Assembly (NCBI GenBank): GCA_019454045.1
Contig: SKCR01007823.1
Coordinates: 248,001-312,000, forward strand
From: Zanthoxylum bungeanum
Lineage: Eukaryota; Streptophyta; Magnoliopsida; Sapindales; Rutaceae
Reading direction: 5' to 3'
Length of the DNA: 64,000 nt
The number at the start of each line of letters is the position of its first letter. The stretch's first letter is position 1. Below are positions 33,189 through 45,298 of this stretch, piece after piece. A model generated the notes under the pieces. It did not search any database and was not told the DNA's origin. It saw nothing but the letters and a program-made list of their open reading frames with translations. The translations under genes were made by a program, and so were the position numbers.

Positions 33189-35482
33189 CTTGATTCTAAT
33201 AGTCCAACTATTTAATCAACGATTTTAGGTACTATTGATTATAATGATTACTATAGTCTAACTATATAATCAACTATAATTTAATTGGTTATATTCAAAT
33301 ATATTGATTACTATAATCCAATTATATAATCAACTATAATTGAATTAGTTTGAATACAGTCCAACTGTTTTATTTAAAACAACATTAAATATTAGTCCAA
33401 CTAATATATTAATTTATTTGACGAAAAATTTGTGATGAGCGCGTATGGCAAGTAACTAAATGAATATTGCAAATTTAATACTTGCCTCCCACTATTTTTC
33501 GGCGAGCCTCTAACCCTCTGTTGAGTACTCGGGAAACCTTGTTTCCTAGTGGGTTAGGATCCCGTTAAATAACACACAATCTTGACTTTGGCCAACAAAT
33601 TGTATGATAATTAACTAGGTAGATCTCTTAGATCAATTGGATCCCATCCAATTCCTAGATCCAATAGGTGGACATCCAAGTCCGAAACATATATCTTATA
33701 TATGCCAATATATCCAATATATTGCCTAACCTTTTTTCCTCTGAATCAACTAAGCCTTGGCTTTAGCACAACAAACTTAGTGATCCCAGTTAAGCGGAAC
33801 CCATTGACCATGGAAAGCTTCGTAATCGATGTCGATGGACAAGAAGTGATCTTGACTTTGGCCAACAAATCACAACTTGGACAAGACACCGATATGGAAC
33901 AAAGCCTTCATGATTCAACACATCCGCGACGGACAAAGGTCTTGACTTTGGCCAACAAACCAGTGCCAGTCTTGGATCTTGAGTAAGAATCACTCAATGG
34001 AAGGAAAAACGTTTAATATGTGTTGAGGGTTTTTCCGCGTAATTGGCAACCAATTAATTATCTTTGTTAAGGTCTCATCATAAGGCGCGTAAGTAAATAA
34101 ATATAATAATGATATGCGGATGGATACTTAACACATTGTTCCTAGAACAAATCTCTCACTTTCCTCTCTCCCCCGCTAGCACAAGTATTACTTCTACCCG
34201 ATTACATAACACTTCTAAAGAAACCTCATTTACATTGAGGGGAATATGTGAGAAGAGAAATACACAGAGTCAAGAGGTAATAGGCTGGACACGCAGGTCC
34301 AATTAATAAATTCTAAATTTATTACAACAATTTCCAAAATTGCCCTCACACATCTGATATCCATCCGATATACATTATTCATACATCGTATCCATGTATT
34401 CACACAAAGCATGTTATCAATCAATCTAATCTAATTAATTAATTTGAAAATTAATGACCATCCAATGTTCAAACAACGATTTGATTTTCCGCGAGTCAAA
34501 CTTGTTTTACGAATAAGTACTCAAAGTACGAATTCACGAATTATAATAAACTACAACATTAAATCCAATTCAATTTGTATTTAATACTAATTCATTTATT
34601 TAATTCCAAATTAAATATTACACTTTTTAATGTCCCTTTTCGACTTAGATTCTAAATCTAATCGTTACGGGTCTCAAAGCCCGATTAACATCCAATGTTA
34701 ATTTAATTAAAGTCCAATGGGCTTTTAATTAATTTCTAAGGCATGGACTTTTGGTCAATATGGGTCAAACCCAATACCAAAGCCCAATTAAGGAATCACC
34801 CTTATTTGCCAAGAAACCAATTTAGGCCCATTAGGCCCAATTATAATTAAAGGCCCATTAAGTCATATTTGGACGTTATGGATATGGTTTTGGGCCCAAT
34901 TGGATCCAACCAATTAGCCTAAAACAAACTTGACCCAACCAAGCCCATTAAGCCCAATTACAACTTTACAAGCCCAATTCCAAATTTGGCCCAATTAATT
35001 AAATTACCAAAATTCCAAATTTCATAATTTAATTAACCTAAAGTGTATGCCATAATTAATTACCCAAATTTACATTTCCAAAACACTAATTTACTCAATT
35101 AATTATGCTTATCATCATCAAAACATGTCCAACACATTTGAATCAAAAAATCACATCATTTTACATGCTTATAGTCACGGCAATGGTAGGGATTTCTTTG
35201 TCCGATTCAATTTTAATCCAATTAAATCCACAATCAACATTACCCAAATGATTTCAACTCATCCAATGATAAAAAAAAAAATACCATGACATTTAGGGCA
35301 AGTATAGTTTCGGCCAAGCCTAACATATTGGGGAAAATTTATCCAATCCAATTTTCATCAAATTGACAATGCATAACACTATTTTATCATAATTTAAGCA
35401 TATCCAAACAATCAATTTCACTCAAACATGATCAAATCAATTTTGCCCAATTTTTACCCTAATTCAATTTCATGCTCAAAAT
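33189..35482 (-). other. Leader of Copia-D
   Basis: No gene. Next to gag, about 33205-33420 holds a run of TAGTCCAACTA-type palindromes. GACTTTGGCCAACAA motifs occur between about 33570 and 33965. A TGGGCC/TGGGCT cluster lies at about 34675-34990. Confidence 0.72.
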
Positions 35483-35496
35483 GGCTCAAGATACCA
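35483..35496 (-). other. Primer binding site of Copia-D
   Basis: Minus strand TGGTATCTTGAGCC, close to the initiator-Met type, next to the 5' LTR. Confidence 0.75.
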
Positions 35497-35497
35497 T

Positions 35498-37533
35498 TGT
35501 TGGGTTTCTAGTTAGTCACAAGATCGATTTCAAGCAAGAAACATGTGTGAATACAACAATGAAGAATGGTGGAATCATACTTACATTGATCGGTTATGCG
35601 ATGCGAGGAACGATAAAACTTTTTCTCCCTTCCTTGAGCTCTCGGCAATGGACTGTTTTGTCCTCCTCCGATTTTCGGTCACCACCTCCATGGATGCTCC
35701 AAGCTCCAAGCTTTGCAAATGGTGATTCCATGCTCACAAGTTGGTTTCCCTATCACCTTGGATGACCCTTTATGTGCTAGCAATGGAAAGATTTGCCACA
35801 AATCTTCCTTATTTCTTCCTCTTATTCACGGTTTGGAGAAGAAAAATGAGAGAGGAAAATGTTGGCCCTTGGCCGAATTTTGGGAGAGTGAAGAGTGAAG
35901 TGTGTTGGTTTGGTTTTCTAAATACCTAATACCAAAAATCCATTTCCAAAAATTTGTAAATGGCTTTCCAAAAGTCAATTAAAATTTTGGAGCCAAAAAG
36001 CAATTAATGCTTTCCAACTACCACCATCAATCACAAGTGACAAGTTGTCACATCACTCAAAGTGACTAGACATCACATCAATTGATTGACTAGTGATTTG
36101 ACGCTTAATGTGACTTGTGGGCCACACTTGAATTTGAAATGCGAGTGCGCCCGCAAACACTCCCGGGCTCGGGTTCGCTAATTCCGAATTAACAAATTTT
36201 CTGTTGCGATGTAATTAAATCAAATTTAATTAAATAATTGTGCCTAGCAAAATTACTATTCACGTCGCTAACGAATTAATTCTAAATTAACTCGTTCACC
36301 CGAATTAAAATCTAATTTTAATTTCGCGTCGAAATCCAATTTCGTATAATATATCGAATATATTATTTTATCGATTAATTCCAAATTAATCGTTCTCTCT
36401 CTTTAATTAATATTTTATCCTAGATAAAATATCTCCGTAATTAATCCCAGATTAATTTTCTCTCTCTTATAATTAATCACAGATTAATAAAGTGCAAGTC
36501 ATACGTCATCGGTGAATCTTCGGGAAGCGACCCATGAGATCCCCAGATATGTTGGCAGTAAATCCGGTCGTCGGATTATCCGAACACGTACGTACCTAGT
36601 ACTACGTTTTTACCAATTTACAAGACATGGTTGGCTTCTAGCAAAGCACCGTGCCTACCCAATTCTCCAGAAATATTCTTACTAGAATATGCGATCTATA
36701 TCAGGCGTAGTATACGTAGTATTGCGTATTACGATCCAGTATCGGATGTCACGTGCAAGGCCTGGGGCTGGAATTGTGTCTGCCCCGTACAAAGCACATA
36801 TAGGATTTCTGGTAACTAGTCTCTATAATCGGATAATCATGACCTAGTCATATTATCCCGATGACTGCAGTACAAAAGAGAACCAGTTCCGTATCCTATG
36901 TGATCTTCATCTCCACTATGACTGGAGTGATACTTCCATCTCGACATCACACCCAATACACTACGATTCTCAACATACCAAGAAGAGACGTACACAGAAC
37001 CTGTTAAAGCCCTGGACGACCAAAACCAAAGTATATTGATTGTCGCAAGTATTAGCGATGCAAGTCTCAGGTTAAGACCAAATACTCCTACCCTGATTCA
37101 GACTTCCATAGATACATAGTCATACTACCAATGGAATTCCGAGGGGTCTATCCAGAGCGAAGCTGTTTCCGTACCATCGGTAAACACAACCTCTTATTAC
37201 ACTTGCATGAGTATCTTATACCCAAATATATGAGAACTATGATGTTATGCTCCCACAACGTGCACAAGTGTAATACTAGTCTTTTACGCATTATCGATGT
37301 CCAATCTCAATAATACTCTGACTAGGGATATTTAATGATTAAACCTTTATGGATTGATACTGTCTCATATCATCTCAATCTGGAACTAATCATATGGACC
37401 TTTTATCATTTATACATCTTGGTAATCTAATTACAAATGATAAAAGGGCAATTTCCTTTGTCACATAGTTAATTTGTACAACAACACCATGATCTGTACA
37501 AATAGTGATGTTATGGGTCATAATTGCCCAACA
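35498..37533 (-). repeat. 5' LTR of Copia-D
   Basis: 2036 bp, TG to CA, the same length as its partner at 27607-29642. It contains the palindrome array at about 36177-36490. Confidence 0.95.
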
Positions 37534-38359
37534 TGTTTAAGGGTGTATGATGAGACCTAATCAAAGCTAATAAATTCATTGCCAATTTACGCGAAAAACC
37601 CCACACTTTAATATTAAGTGTTTTCCTTGCATTGAGTGGTTCTCTCTCAAGATCCAAGATTGAATTTGATTTGTTGGCCAAAGTCAAGATCATTGTCCAT
37701 CGCAGATGTGTTTGAACCACGAAAGCTTTGTTATATATAGCATGTCTTGGGCAGTTGTGACTTGTTGGCCAAATTCAAGGTCACTTCTATACATCGATGT
37801 GGATTACGAAGCTTTCCCATTGTCAATGGGTCACGATTAACTGGAATCATTAAGCTTGTTGAGCCAAAGCCAAGGCTTAGTTGATTCAGAGGAAAAGGTT
37901 AGGATGATATATTGGATATATATTTTGGACTTGGAGGTCCACCTACCGGATCTAGGAATTGGATAGGATCCAATTGATCTTAGAGATCTACCTAGTTAAG
38001 TTTCATACAGCTTGTTGGCCAAAGTCAAGGTTGTGTGTTATTTAACGGGATCCTAGCCCACTAGGAAACTGGGTTTCCCGAGTACTCCACAGAGGGTTAG
38101 AGGCTCGCCGAAAAATAGTGGGAGGCCAATATTGAATTTGCAATTTCGTTTAATATTTGCTTACACGCGCTCTTTTATTTTATTTATCGTTGTTATAAAT
38201 ATATTAGTTAAACTAATATTGATTATTGCTTTCTTTGGACAGTTGGACTGTATTCAAACTACTCCATTTGAAGTTGGTTATATAGTTGGACTATAGTAAC
38301 CATTGCATTTTGAGTGTACCCGAAATCGTTGATTGGATAGTTGGACTATTGCAATCAAG
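37534..38359 (+). other. Leader of Copia-C, second part
   Basis: Four copies of a CTTGTTGGCCAAAGTCAAGG-like motif lie at 37671-37690, 37761-37780, 37855-37875 and 38011-38030. Just before gag are four hairpin words: arms 38201-38208/38212-38219, 38239-38243/38247-38251, 38281-38286/38290-38295 and 38337-38341/38345-38349. Three of these have a TGG spacer and one TAA. Confidence 0.82.
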
Positions 38360-39200
38360 ATGGATGGAAAGATTAGCGTTAGGGACATTATCATTGGTGA
38401 CAATGTCTTTAACGGCTCAAATTTTCCAGATTGGGAGATAAATCTCAGAATAGTCCTGGAAGCCGAGAAGTTACTCTATGTCATAGAGAAAGCTCTCGGG
38501 CCTGAGCCCGGAGTTGAGCAAATAGTAGAGCATGAGCTTTTGAAGACTCATCGTGATGATAACTTTAGTGCTCAATCTGTCATGCTTGTCGTAATGACTC
38601 CTCAGTTTCGTCGTCAGTATATAGGATTGGATCCTTATAGTATGATGTTGAAATTGAAGGATATTCACATATCTAAAATTAGATCTCAGAAGTACGAATT
38701 GCAAAAGAAGCACTTTCGCTCGCGTATGTCAGAGGGTACATCTGTCAAGCACTATGTGTCGTAGATGATTGCTGACATCGAACAGCTAGGTCAGCTGGCC
38801 ATAACCTTCGAGGCCGAGACTTCCATAAATTTGATCTTACATTCTTTGCTCGACAGTTGGGACGGGTTCGTCATGAACTATAACATGATGAACCAAGAAA
38901 ATACTCTTGGAGAGTTGATAGTGATGCTGAAAGAATCAGAGCCAGAGCTTCTGAAGGGCAAGAAGCACGAAGTAAGGCCAAGGCTTGGCCGAAGGCTTTT
39001 GGGGGTGTGAAGAAAATGAAGAAAAATGGCAGTACCAAATCATCAAAGTCTTCTGGGAAAACTAAGGACATATCCCAAGACTTCTGCCTACATTATAGCA
39101 AACGGGGTCACTGGAAGCGTGACTTTTGTGAGTACAAGGCGGAGTTGAAGGAAGTGAAGACGGGCAGGCTCCGGCTTCAGGTATGTTTGTTATAAACATG
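38360..39200 (+). pseudogene. Copia-C gag
   Basis: ATG at 38360 (MDGKISVRDIIIGDNVFNGS), chosen because it aligns with the gag starts of Copia-A and Copia-B and follows the hairpin cluster. The frame is open to a single stop at 38762, after TSVKHYVS, and continues in the same frame as MIADIEQLGQLAITFEAETS to about 39010. A frame change leads to the zinc-knuckle part, CLHYSKRGHWKRDF. There the second and third knuckle cysteines are Tyr and Phe, so zinc binding is lost. This is the best preserved gag here apart from these changes. Confidence 0.88.
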
Positions 39201-41263
39201 TCCACTACGGGTTTTAAAAATTGGATTTTTGATTCTGGATGTGGTACTCACATATGTACTGGTGTGCAAGATCTGCTAATTATCAGTATACTGGCTTCAG
39301 ATGAGATCGACCTATGAGTCAGAAATGGGACGAGAGTCGCTATTTTGGCTGTTAGGACCTGTGTTTTATATCTGCCCTTGGGGCATGTAATTACATTAGG
39401 TGACTGTTATTTCATACCTAGTTTGACTAGGAACATCGTCTCTGCATTTTGTTTAACCCGTTACGGGTATACCTTTGTATTCCGGAACACTGGGTGTTTT
39501 GTATATAAATATAACATTTTGATATGTACAGCAGATGTTAATAATAGTCTTTATATTTTGAATATAAATAAATCTCAAACATATAACATGACAGACAAAA
39601 GGCTCAAATTAAGTAAAACAGATGAAACTCATCTGTGGCATTGTAGTTTGGGACACATTAAAAAAACTCGTATATCCACACTTTCGAAGAGTGGATACTT
39701 GGACGGATTTGATCATAATTCATATGATGTCTACGAATCTTATTTATTAGGCAAAGTGCCTAAAACGCCTTTTAGTGTGAAGTTGTACGTGCCACTAAGA
39801 TGTTAGCCCTCGATCAAAGTGACGTATACGGGCCCATGTCTAGCTAGGCTATATGTGTTTATGAATACTTCGTAACCTTTACGGATGTTGCATCACATTA
39901 TGGTTATCTTATGAAACATAAGTCGGAAACTTTTGAGAAATTCAAAGAGTTTCGACACGAAGTAGAAAAATAGATCGGCAAAAGTATTAAAACATCACGG
40001 TTGGACCATTATGCCTATTGGTAGCAAATGAGTTTTCATGGTGAAGACAGACATGGATGGCAACAAATAAATGTACAAAGCTAGGCTTGTAGCGAAAGGG
40101 TATCGTCATCAACATGGTGTTGATTACGACGAAACCTTTTACCCGTTGCTATGATTAAATACATTCGGATAATGCTTGCTATTGCTGCATATTTCGATTA
40201 TGAAATATGGTAGATGGACGTCAAAATCACTTTCCTTAACTGAATCCTTTTAGAGGATGTTTACATACAACAGCCTGACGGTTTTGTCGTGCCAAAACAT
40301 GCAAACAAGCTTTGCAAGTTAAATCGATCCATTTATGGATTGAAGCAAGCATTGTCTTCTTGGAACCAACATTTTGATGAGATTATAATGGTATATGGTT
40401 TCATTCAAAACGATGATGATTCTTGTGTATATAAGAAGGTTAGTGGGAGTGCACTGACATTGATTATCCTATACATTGATGATGTATTGCTTCTTAGCAA
40501 TGAAATTCCCATACTAAAATCGATGAAAGCTTGGCTTTCATTAAAATTCTCCATGAAATTCTTGGGAGAGGCAACCTTTATTATAGGAATAAGGATCTAC
40601 TGGGATAGATCAAAAAGTTGTTGACACTCTCCTAGAACTCGTACATTGACAAACATGTACGCGACCTAGTGTCTCATATGCTTTGAGCATCTGCAGTCAC
40701 TATCAGGACGATCCAGGTGATGGTCATTAGATTGATGTTAAGAACATCCTTTAGTATCTTAGACGAACTAAGGATGCTTTCTTAATTTATGGAGATGGAG
40801 AACTTGAGGTGACTGGGATCACCGATGCAAGTTTCCAAACCGATAAAGATGATTGTAAGTCACAATAAGGGTATATGTTTTGTTTGAACAATGGAACAGT
40901 GAGCTGGAAATCTTCCAAGTAAGATACTGTTGCCGATTCAACGACAAAAGTGGAATACATTGCTGCGGCTGAGGCAGCAAAAGAAGCATTTTGGATCTAT
41001 AAAATTCCTAATTGGATTAGGAGTAGTTCTGTTAAGAGCTGAGCTGCGCTACAGCACAGGCTAAGGAATTACGGTCTCATCAATGATCCAAGTATGTACT
41101 TCGATGATTTCATCTAATTCATGAGATCGTACATCATGGCGATGTAAAGATCGAAAAGATCATTTCAGATGATAACCTTGCATATCCGCTGACGAAAGCT
41201 ATATCTTAGCAAAAGTTTGAGCGACTCGTACATAGTTCAGGTATTGGACACTTGAGTGATTGA
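39201..41263 (+). pseudogene. Copia-C pol with two deletions
   Basis: Protease with IFDSGCGTHIC near 39225. Pre-integrase region in the open frame 39345-39806 (LWHCSLGHIKKTRIST; the two finger cysteines are Tyr in DVYESYLLGK). The integrase core then breaks. Near 40000 the text jumps from about KSIKT directly to PIGSK of RT, losing the integrase C-terminus. RT continues with KLNRSIYGLKQALSSWNQHF and the active site YIDD (40472-40483). After DRSKSC a junction at about 40651-40653 removes roughly 165 bp that Copia-A keeps. RNase H phrases follow (EVTGITDASFQTD, TKVEYIAAAEAAKEA), and the frame ends GIGHLSD at 41263. Confidence 0.87.
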
Positions 41264-41272
41264 CTATAGGCC

Positions 41273-41283
41273 AAGTGGGAGAT
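41273..41283 (+). other. Polypurine tract of Copia-C
   Basis: AAGTGGGAGAT directly before the 3' LTR. Confidence 0.82.
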
Positions 41284-43231
41284 TGTTGGATAATTATGAC
41301 CATAGCATCACTATTTGTAAAAGACATGGTGTTTTTGTACAAATTAACGATGTGACAAATGAAATTTCTCTTTTATCATTTTGTAATTGGATAACTTGGA
41401 TACATAAATGATAAAAGTTTATATGATTAGTACCAGATTAATAAGATATGAGATAATATTAATCCACGAAAGGTTTAATCATTAAATATACCTAGTCGTA
41501 GTATTATCGATACTGGACATCGATAATTCAGAATAGGCTAGTATTACACTTGTGCGCGTTATGGAAGCTTAACGGCGTAGTTCTCATATATTTAAGTATT
41601 GGATACTTATGCAAGTGTGATAGGAGGTTCTGTTAGCCGTTGGACCGGGAACAGCTTCGCTCTGGATAGACCCCTCAGAATCCCATTGGTAGTATGACTA
41701 TGTGTCTATGAGAACCCGAATCAGGGTAGGTGTATGTGGTCTTAACCTGAGACTTGCATCGCTAATACTTGCGACAATCAGTATACTTTGGTTTTGGTCG
41801 TCTGGAGCTTTAATAAGTTCTGTGTACGCCTCTTCTGGGTATACTGAGAATCGTAGTGTATTGGGTGTGATGTCAAGATGGAAGTATCACTTCAGTCATA
41901 TGGAGATGATGATCACGTAGGATACAGAACTAATACTCTTAAATGTTGCATCTATCGGGATAGTATAACTAGGTCATGATTATCCGATTACAGAGACTAG
42001 TTGCTAGTGATCCGATATATGCTTCGTACAGGGCAAACATAATTCCAGCCCTAGGCCTAGCATGTGACATCCGATACTAGATCGTATTACGTAATATATT
42101 GTATACTACGCCTGATACAGATTATATATTCCTCGTTGAATATTTCTGGAGAATTGGGTAGGCATGGTGCTTTGCTAGAAGCCAACCATGTCTTGTAAAT
42201 CGGTGAGAATGTGGGGTATGCACGTGTTCGGATAGACCGATGACCATATTTACTGCCAACATATCCAGGGATCTCTTGGGTCGCTTCCCAAAAATTCACG
42301 GATGATATTTGACTCGAATAGAATTAATCTGGGATTAATTATGAGCCAGAAAATTAATCTGGGATTAATTACGGCAAAAATTTATCTGGGATTAATTATA
42401 AAAGAGAAAATTAATCTGGGATTAATTGCGGTAAGAATTAATCTGGGATTAATTCATTTAGAAGAGAGAACGCAATTAATTTGTAATTAATCGGCAAAGT
42501 AAATTTAATAGTTAAATTAGATTTTACTATTTAATTTTTAATTAATTGGGCTTAGATAATATATCAGATATATTAATTGAAATTGGATTTCAATACGGAA
42601 TTAAAATTGGATTTTAATTCAAGCGAATGAATTAATTAGAATTAATTCGTAAGCGACTTTCGTAATAATTTTGCTAGGCATTATTATTTAATTAAATTGG
42701 AATTAATTACATCGCGGCGAAAAAATTATTTAATCGGTATTAAACGAACCAAGCCCAAAGTGTGTTGTAAGAGCCAACTAAATTTGGAATTTAAAGTGGT
42801 GGGACCCACTTTACTTATATCAAATGGTTGACATTTGATGGAGGTAGTTGGGCTTTAAATTAAATGAAACCATTTACTTTTCACCAACCTTGTATTTGGA
42901 AAACAATTACTTTAACTTGGTTTTGGAAACCAAAATACAAGACAACATAAAACTCTCTCTTTCTCTTCTCCTACCATTGCCGAACACTCTTCTTCCTTGG
43001 AGGAAAATTTTGTTTCAATTTTTGGACAAAGCTAGCACTTTGGGAGTCAAAGAAATGTGATAGGGAAACTCACCCAAGAGTTTGGAACTCAAAAGGAGGG
43101 ATTGGAGCTTCTACATCCAACAAAAAGTTTTGAACTTCAACCGATCAATGTGAGTTTTTCCGCAACTTATCTTGTAATATTCACACATGAATCAATGTTT
43201 AGGATCCTTCGCATGTCTAAGAGACACTAAC
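41284..43231 (+). repeat. 3' LTR of Copia-C
   Basis: Starts TGTTGGATAATTATGACC. It ends with GAGACACTAAC at 43231, the terminal A being lost or changed. Five palindromes lie at 42322-42456. The apparent protein at 42302-42490, with five repeats of INLGLI, is only a translation of these palindromes. Confidence 0.92.
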
Positions 43232-43259
43232 TAGAAATACGGTTGTCGGACTATCCGAA
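43232..43259 (-). repeat. 3' LTR of Copia-B, part 2
   Basis: Short piece GGTTGTCGGACTATCCGAA plus junction bases. It continues the LTR text broken at 24271 and is cut again by solo LTR-1. Confidence 0.82.
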
Positions 43260-45298
43260 TGTTGGGAAATTCTACGGTCCTGAGGATCGATTATCAAGCA
43301 ATAAACATAAGTGCGAATACACAAAGAAGTTGCGGAATACTTACATCGATCGGCTTTTGCGACGAGAGGGACAACAAAAACTTTTTCTGCCCTCCTTAAG
43401 CTCTCGGCTGTGACAGTTTTTGGTGCTCCTTGGATTCGGCCATGGTCCTCCATTGATGTCTTCAAGCTCCAAGCTTCCAAAATGGATTACATGCTCACAA
43501 GTGAGTTTCCCTATCACCTTGTATGCCTTTTTGTGTGCTAGCACTCTTGAAGATTTGCAACAAATCTTCTCCTTCTTGTTTATGGCTCTCGGCCAAGTGA
43601 AGAAATTATAGATAAATTGGCCCTAGGCCGTGAGAGGGAGAGGAGGGAAAGAAGCTCCAAAACCGTGTGAGGGAGAGAGAGAATAATGTGTTGGTTGGTT
43701 GTTACAATTGTGTATCTAATACACTTATGAATTTCCAAAATTCATTTTCCTTATTTTTACTTTCCAAAAGTCAAAGCATTAAAGCTTTGCCAACAACTAC
43801 CATCAATCAATCAATTAATCAAATTGTCACATCACTCAAAGTTACATTTGATTTGACGCTTGATGTGACTAATGATTTGACGCTTGATGTGACTTGTGGG
43901 CCGCACTTGAATTCGAAATGCGAGTGCGCTCGCAAACACTATCAGGCTCGGGTTCACTAATTCCAAATTAACGAATTTTTCGTTGCTACGTAATTAAATA
44001 ATTATGCCTAGAAAAACTACTATTCACGTCGCTAACGAATTAATTCTAAATTAACTCGTTCGCCCAAATTAAAATCCAATTTTAATTCTGTGTCGAAATC
44101 CAATTTCGTATAATATATCGAATATATTATTTTATCGATTAATTCCAAATTAATCGTTTTCTCTCTTTAATATATTTTATCCTAGATAAAATATCTCCGT
44201 AATTAATCCCAGATTAATTTTCTCTCTCATTTAATTAATCCCAGATTAATAAAGTGCGAGTCATACGTCATCGGTGAATCTTCGGGAAGCGACCCATGAG
44301 ATCCCCGGATATATTGGCAGTAAATTCGGTCGTCGGACTATCCGAACACGTACGTACCTAGTACTACGTTATTACCGATTTACAAGACAAGGTTGGCTTC
44401 AAGCAAAGTGCCATGCCTACCCAATTCTCTAGAAATATCCTTACAGGAATATATGATCTATATCAGGTGTAGTATACGTAGTATTGCGTATCTCGATCCA
44501 GTATCAGATGTCACGTGCAAGGCCTGGGGCTGGAATTGTGTATGCCCCGTACGAAGCACATATCGGATCTCTGGTAACTAGTCTCTATAATCGGATAAAC
44601 ATGACCTAGTCATTTTATCCCGATGACTGTAGTACATAAGAGAACAAGTTTCATATCCTGCGTGATCATCATCTCCACTATGAGTGGAGTGATACTTCCA
44701 TCTTGACATCACACCCAATACACTACGATTCTCAATATACCCAGAAGAGGCGTACACAAAACCTGTTAAAGCCCTGGATGACCTAAAACCAAAGTATATT
44801 TATTGTCGCAAGTATTAGCGGTGCAAGCCTCAGGTTAAGACCAAATACACCTACCCTGATTCGGACTTCCATAGACACATAGTCATACTACCAATGGAAT
44901 TCTGATGGGTCTATCCAGAGCGAAGCTGTTTTCTGTACCATCGGTAAAACACAACCTCGTACTACACTTGCATGAGTATCTTATACCCAAATATATGAGA
45001 ACTATGCCATTATGCCCTCACAACGCGCACAAGTGTAATACTAGTCTTTTACGCATTATCGATGTCCATTCTCGATAATACTCTGACTAGGGATATTTAA
45101 TGATTAAACCTTTGTGGATTGATACTGTCTCATATCATCTCAATCCAGGAACTAATCATAAGGACCTCATATCATTATACATCTTGGTGATCTAATCACA
45201 AATGATAAGAGAGCAATTTCCATTGTCACATAGTTAATTTGTACAACAACACCATGATCTGTATAAATAGTGACGCTATGGGTCATAACTGTCCAACA
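43260..45298 (-). repeat. Solo LTR-1 of the copia family
   Basis: 2039 bp from TGTTGGGAAATTCTACGG to CATAACTGTCCAACA. It is flanked by a perfect target duplication, ccgaa (43255-43259 and 45299-45303). No internal sequence is present, so it formed by recombination between two LTRs. It contains the palindrome array at about 43960-44255. Confidence 0.93.

Larger units (their letters stand above)
27607..37533 (-). mobile_element. Copia-D, complete copia element inside Copia-C
   Basis: 9927 bp on the minus strand. Both LTRs measure 2036 bp (27607-29642 and 35498-37533) and look about 96 percent identical over the first 230 bases. A perfect 5-bp target duplication, tgttt, lies at 27602-27606 and 37534-37538. 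Primer site and purine tract are present. Gag-pol is far more decayed than the LTRs and carries two deletions shared with Copia-E, which suggests it was already defective when it inserted. Confidence 0.95.
24272..43231 (+). mobile_element. Copia-C, complete copia element interrupted by Copia-D
   Basis: Plus-strand element with LTRs 24272-26220 (1949 bp) and 41284-43231 (1948 bp), primer site, purine tract and a decayed gag-pol. Copia-D sits in its leader. When Copia-D is skipped, the leader reads continuously from GAATGCA into TGTTTAAGGGTG, exactly as in uninterrupted Copia-A. The LTRs differ by roughly 10 percent in the first 190 bases, so it is older than Copia-D, as the nesting requires. 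The target duplication (taaat on the left) is mutated on the right, where the text is tagaaat. Confidence 0.9.

Noticed and set aside
42302..42490. A small protein with five INLGLI-like repeats, with similar readings at 24092-24316
   Set aside because: It is the translation of the five palindromes in the LTR; the frame has no other support and differs between LTR copies.
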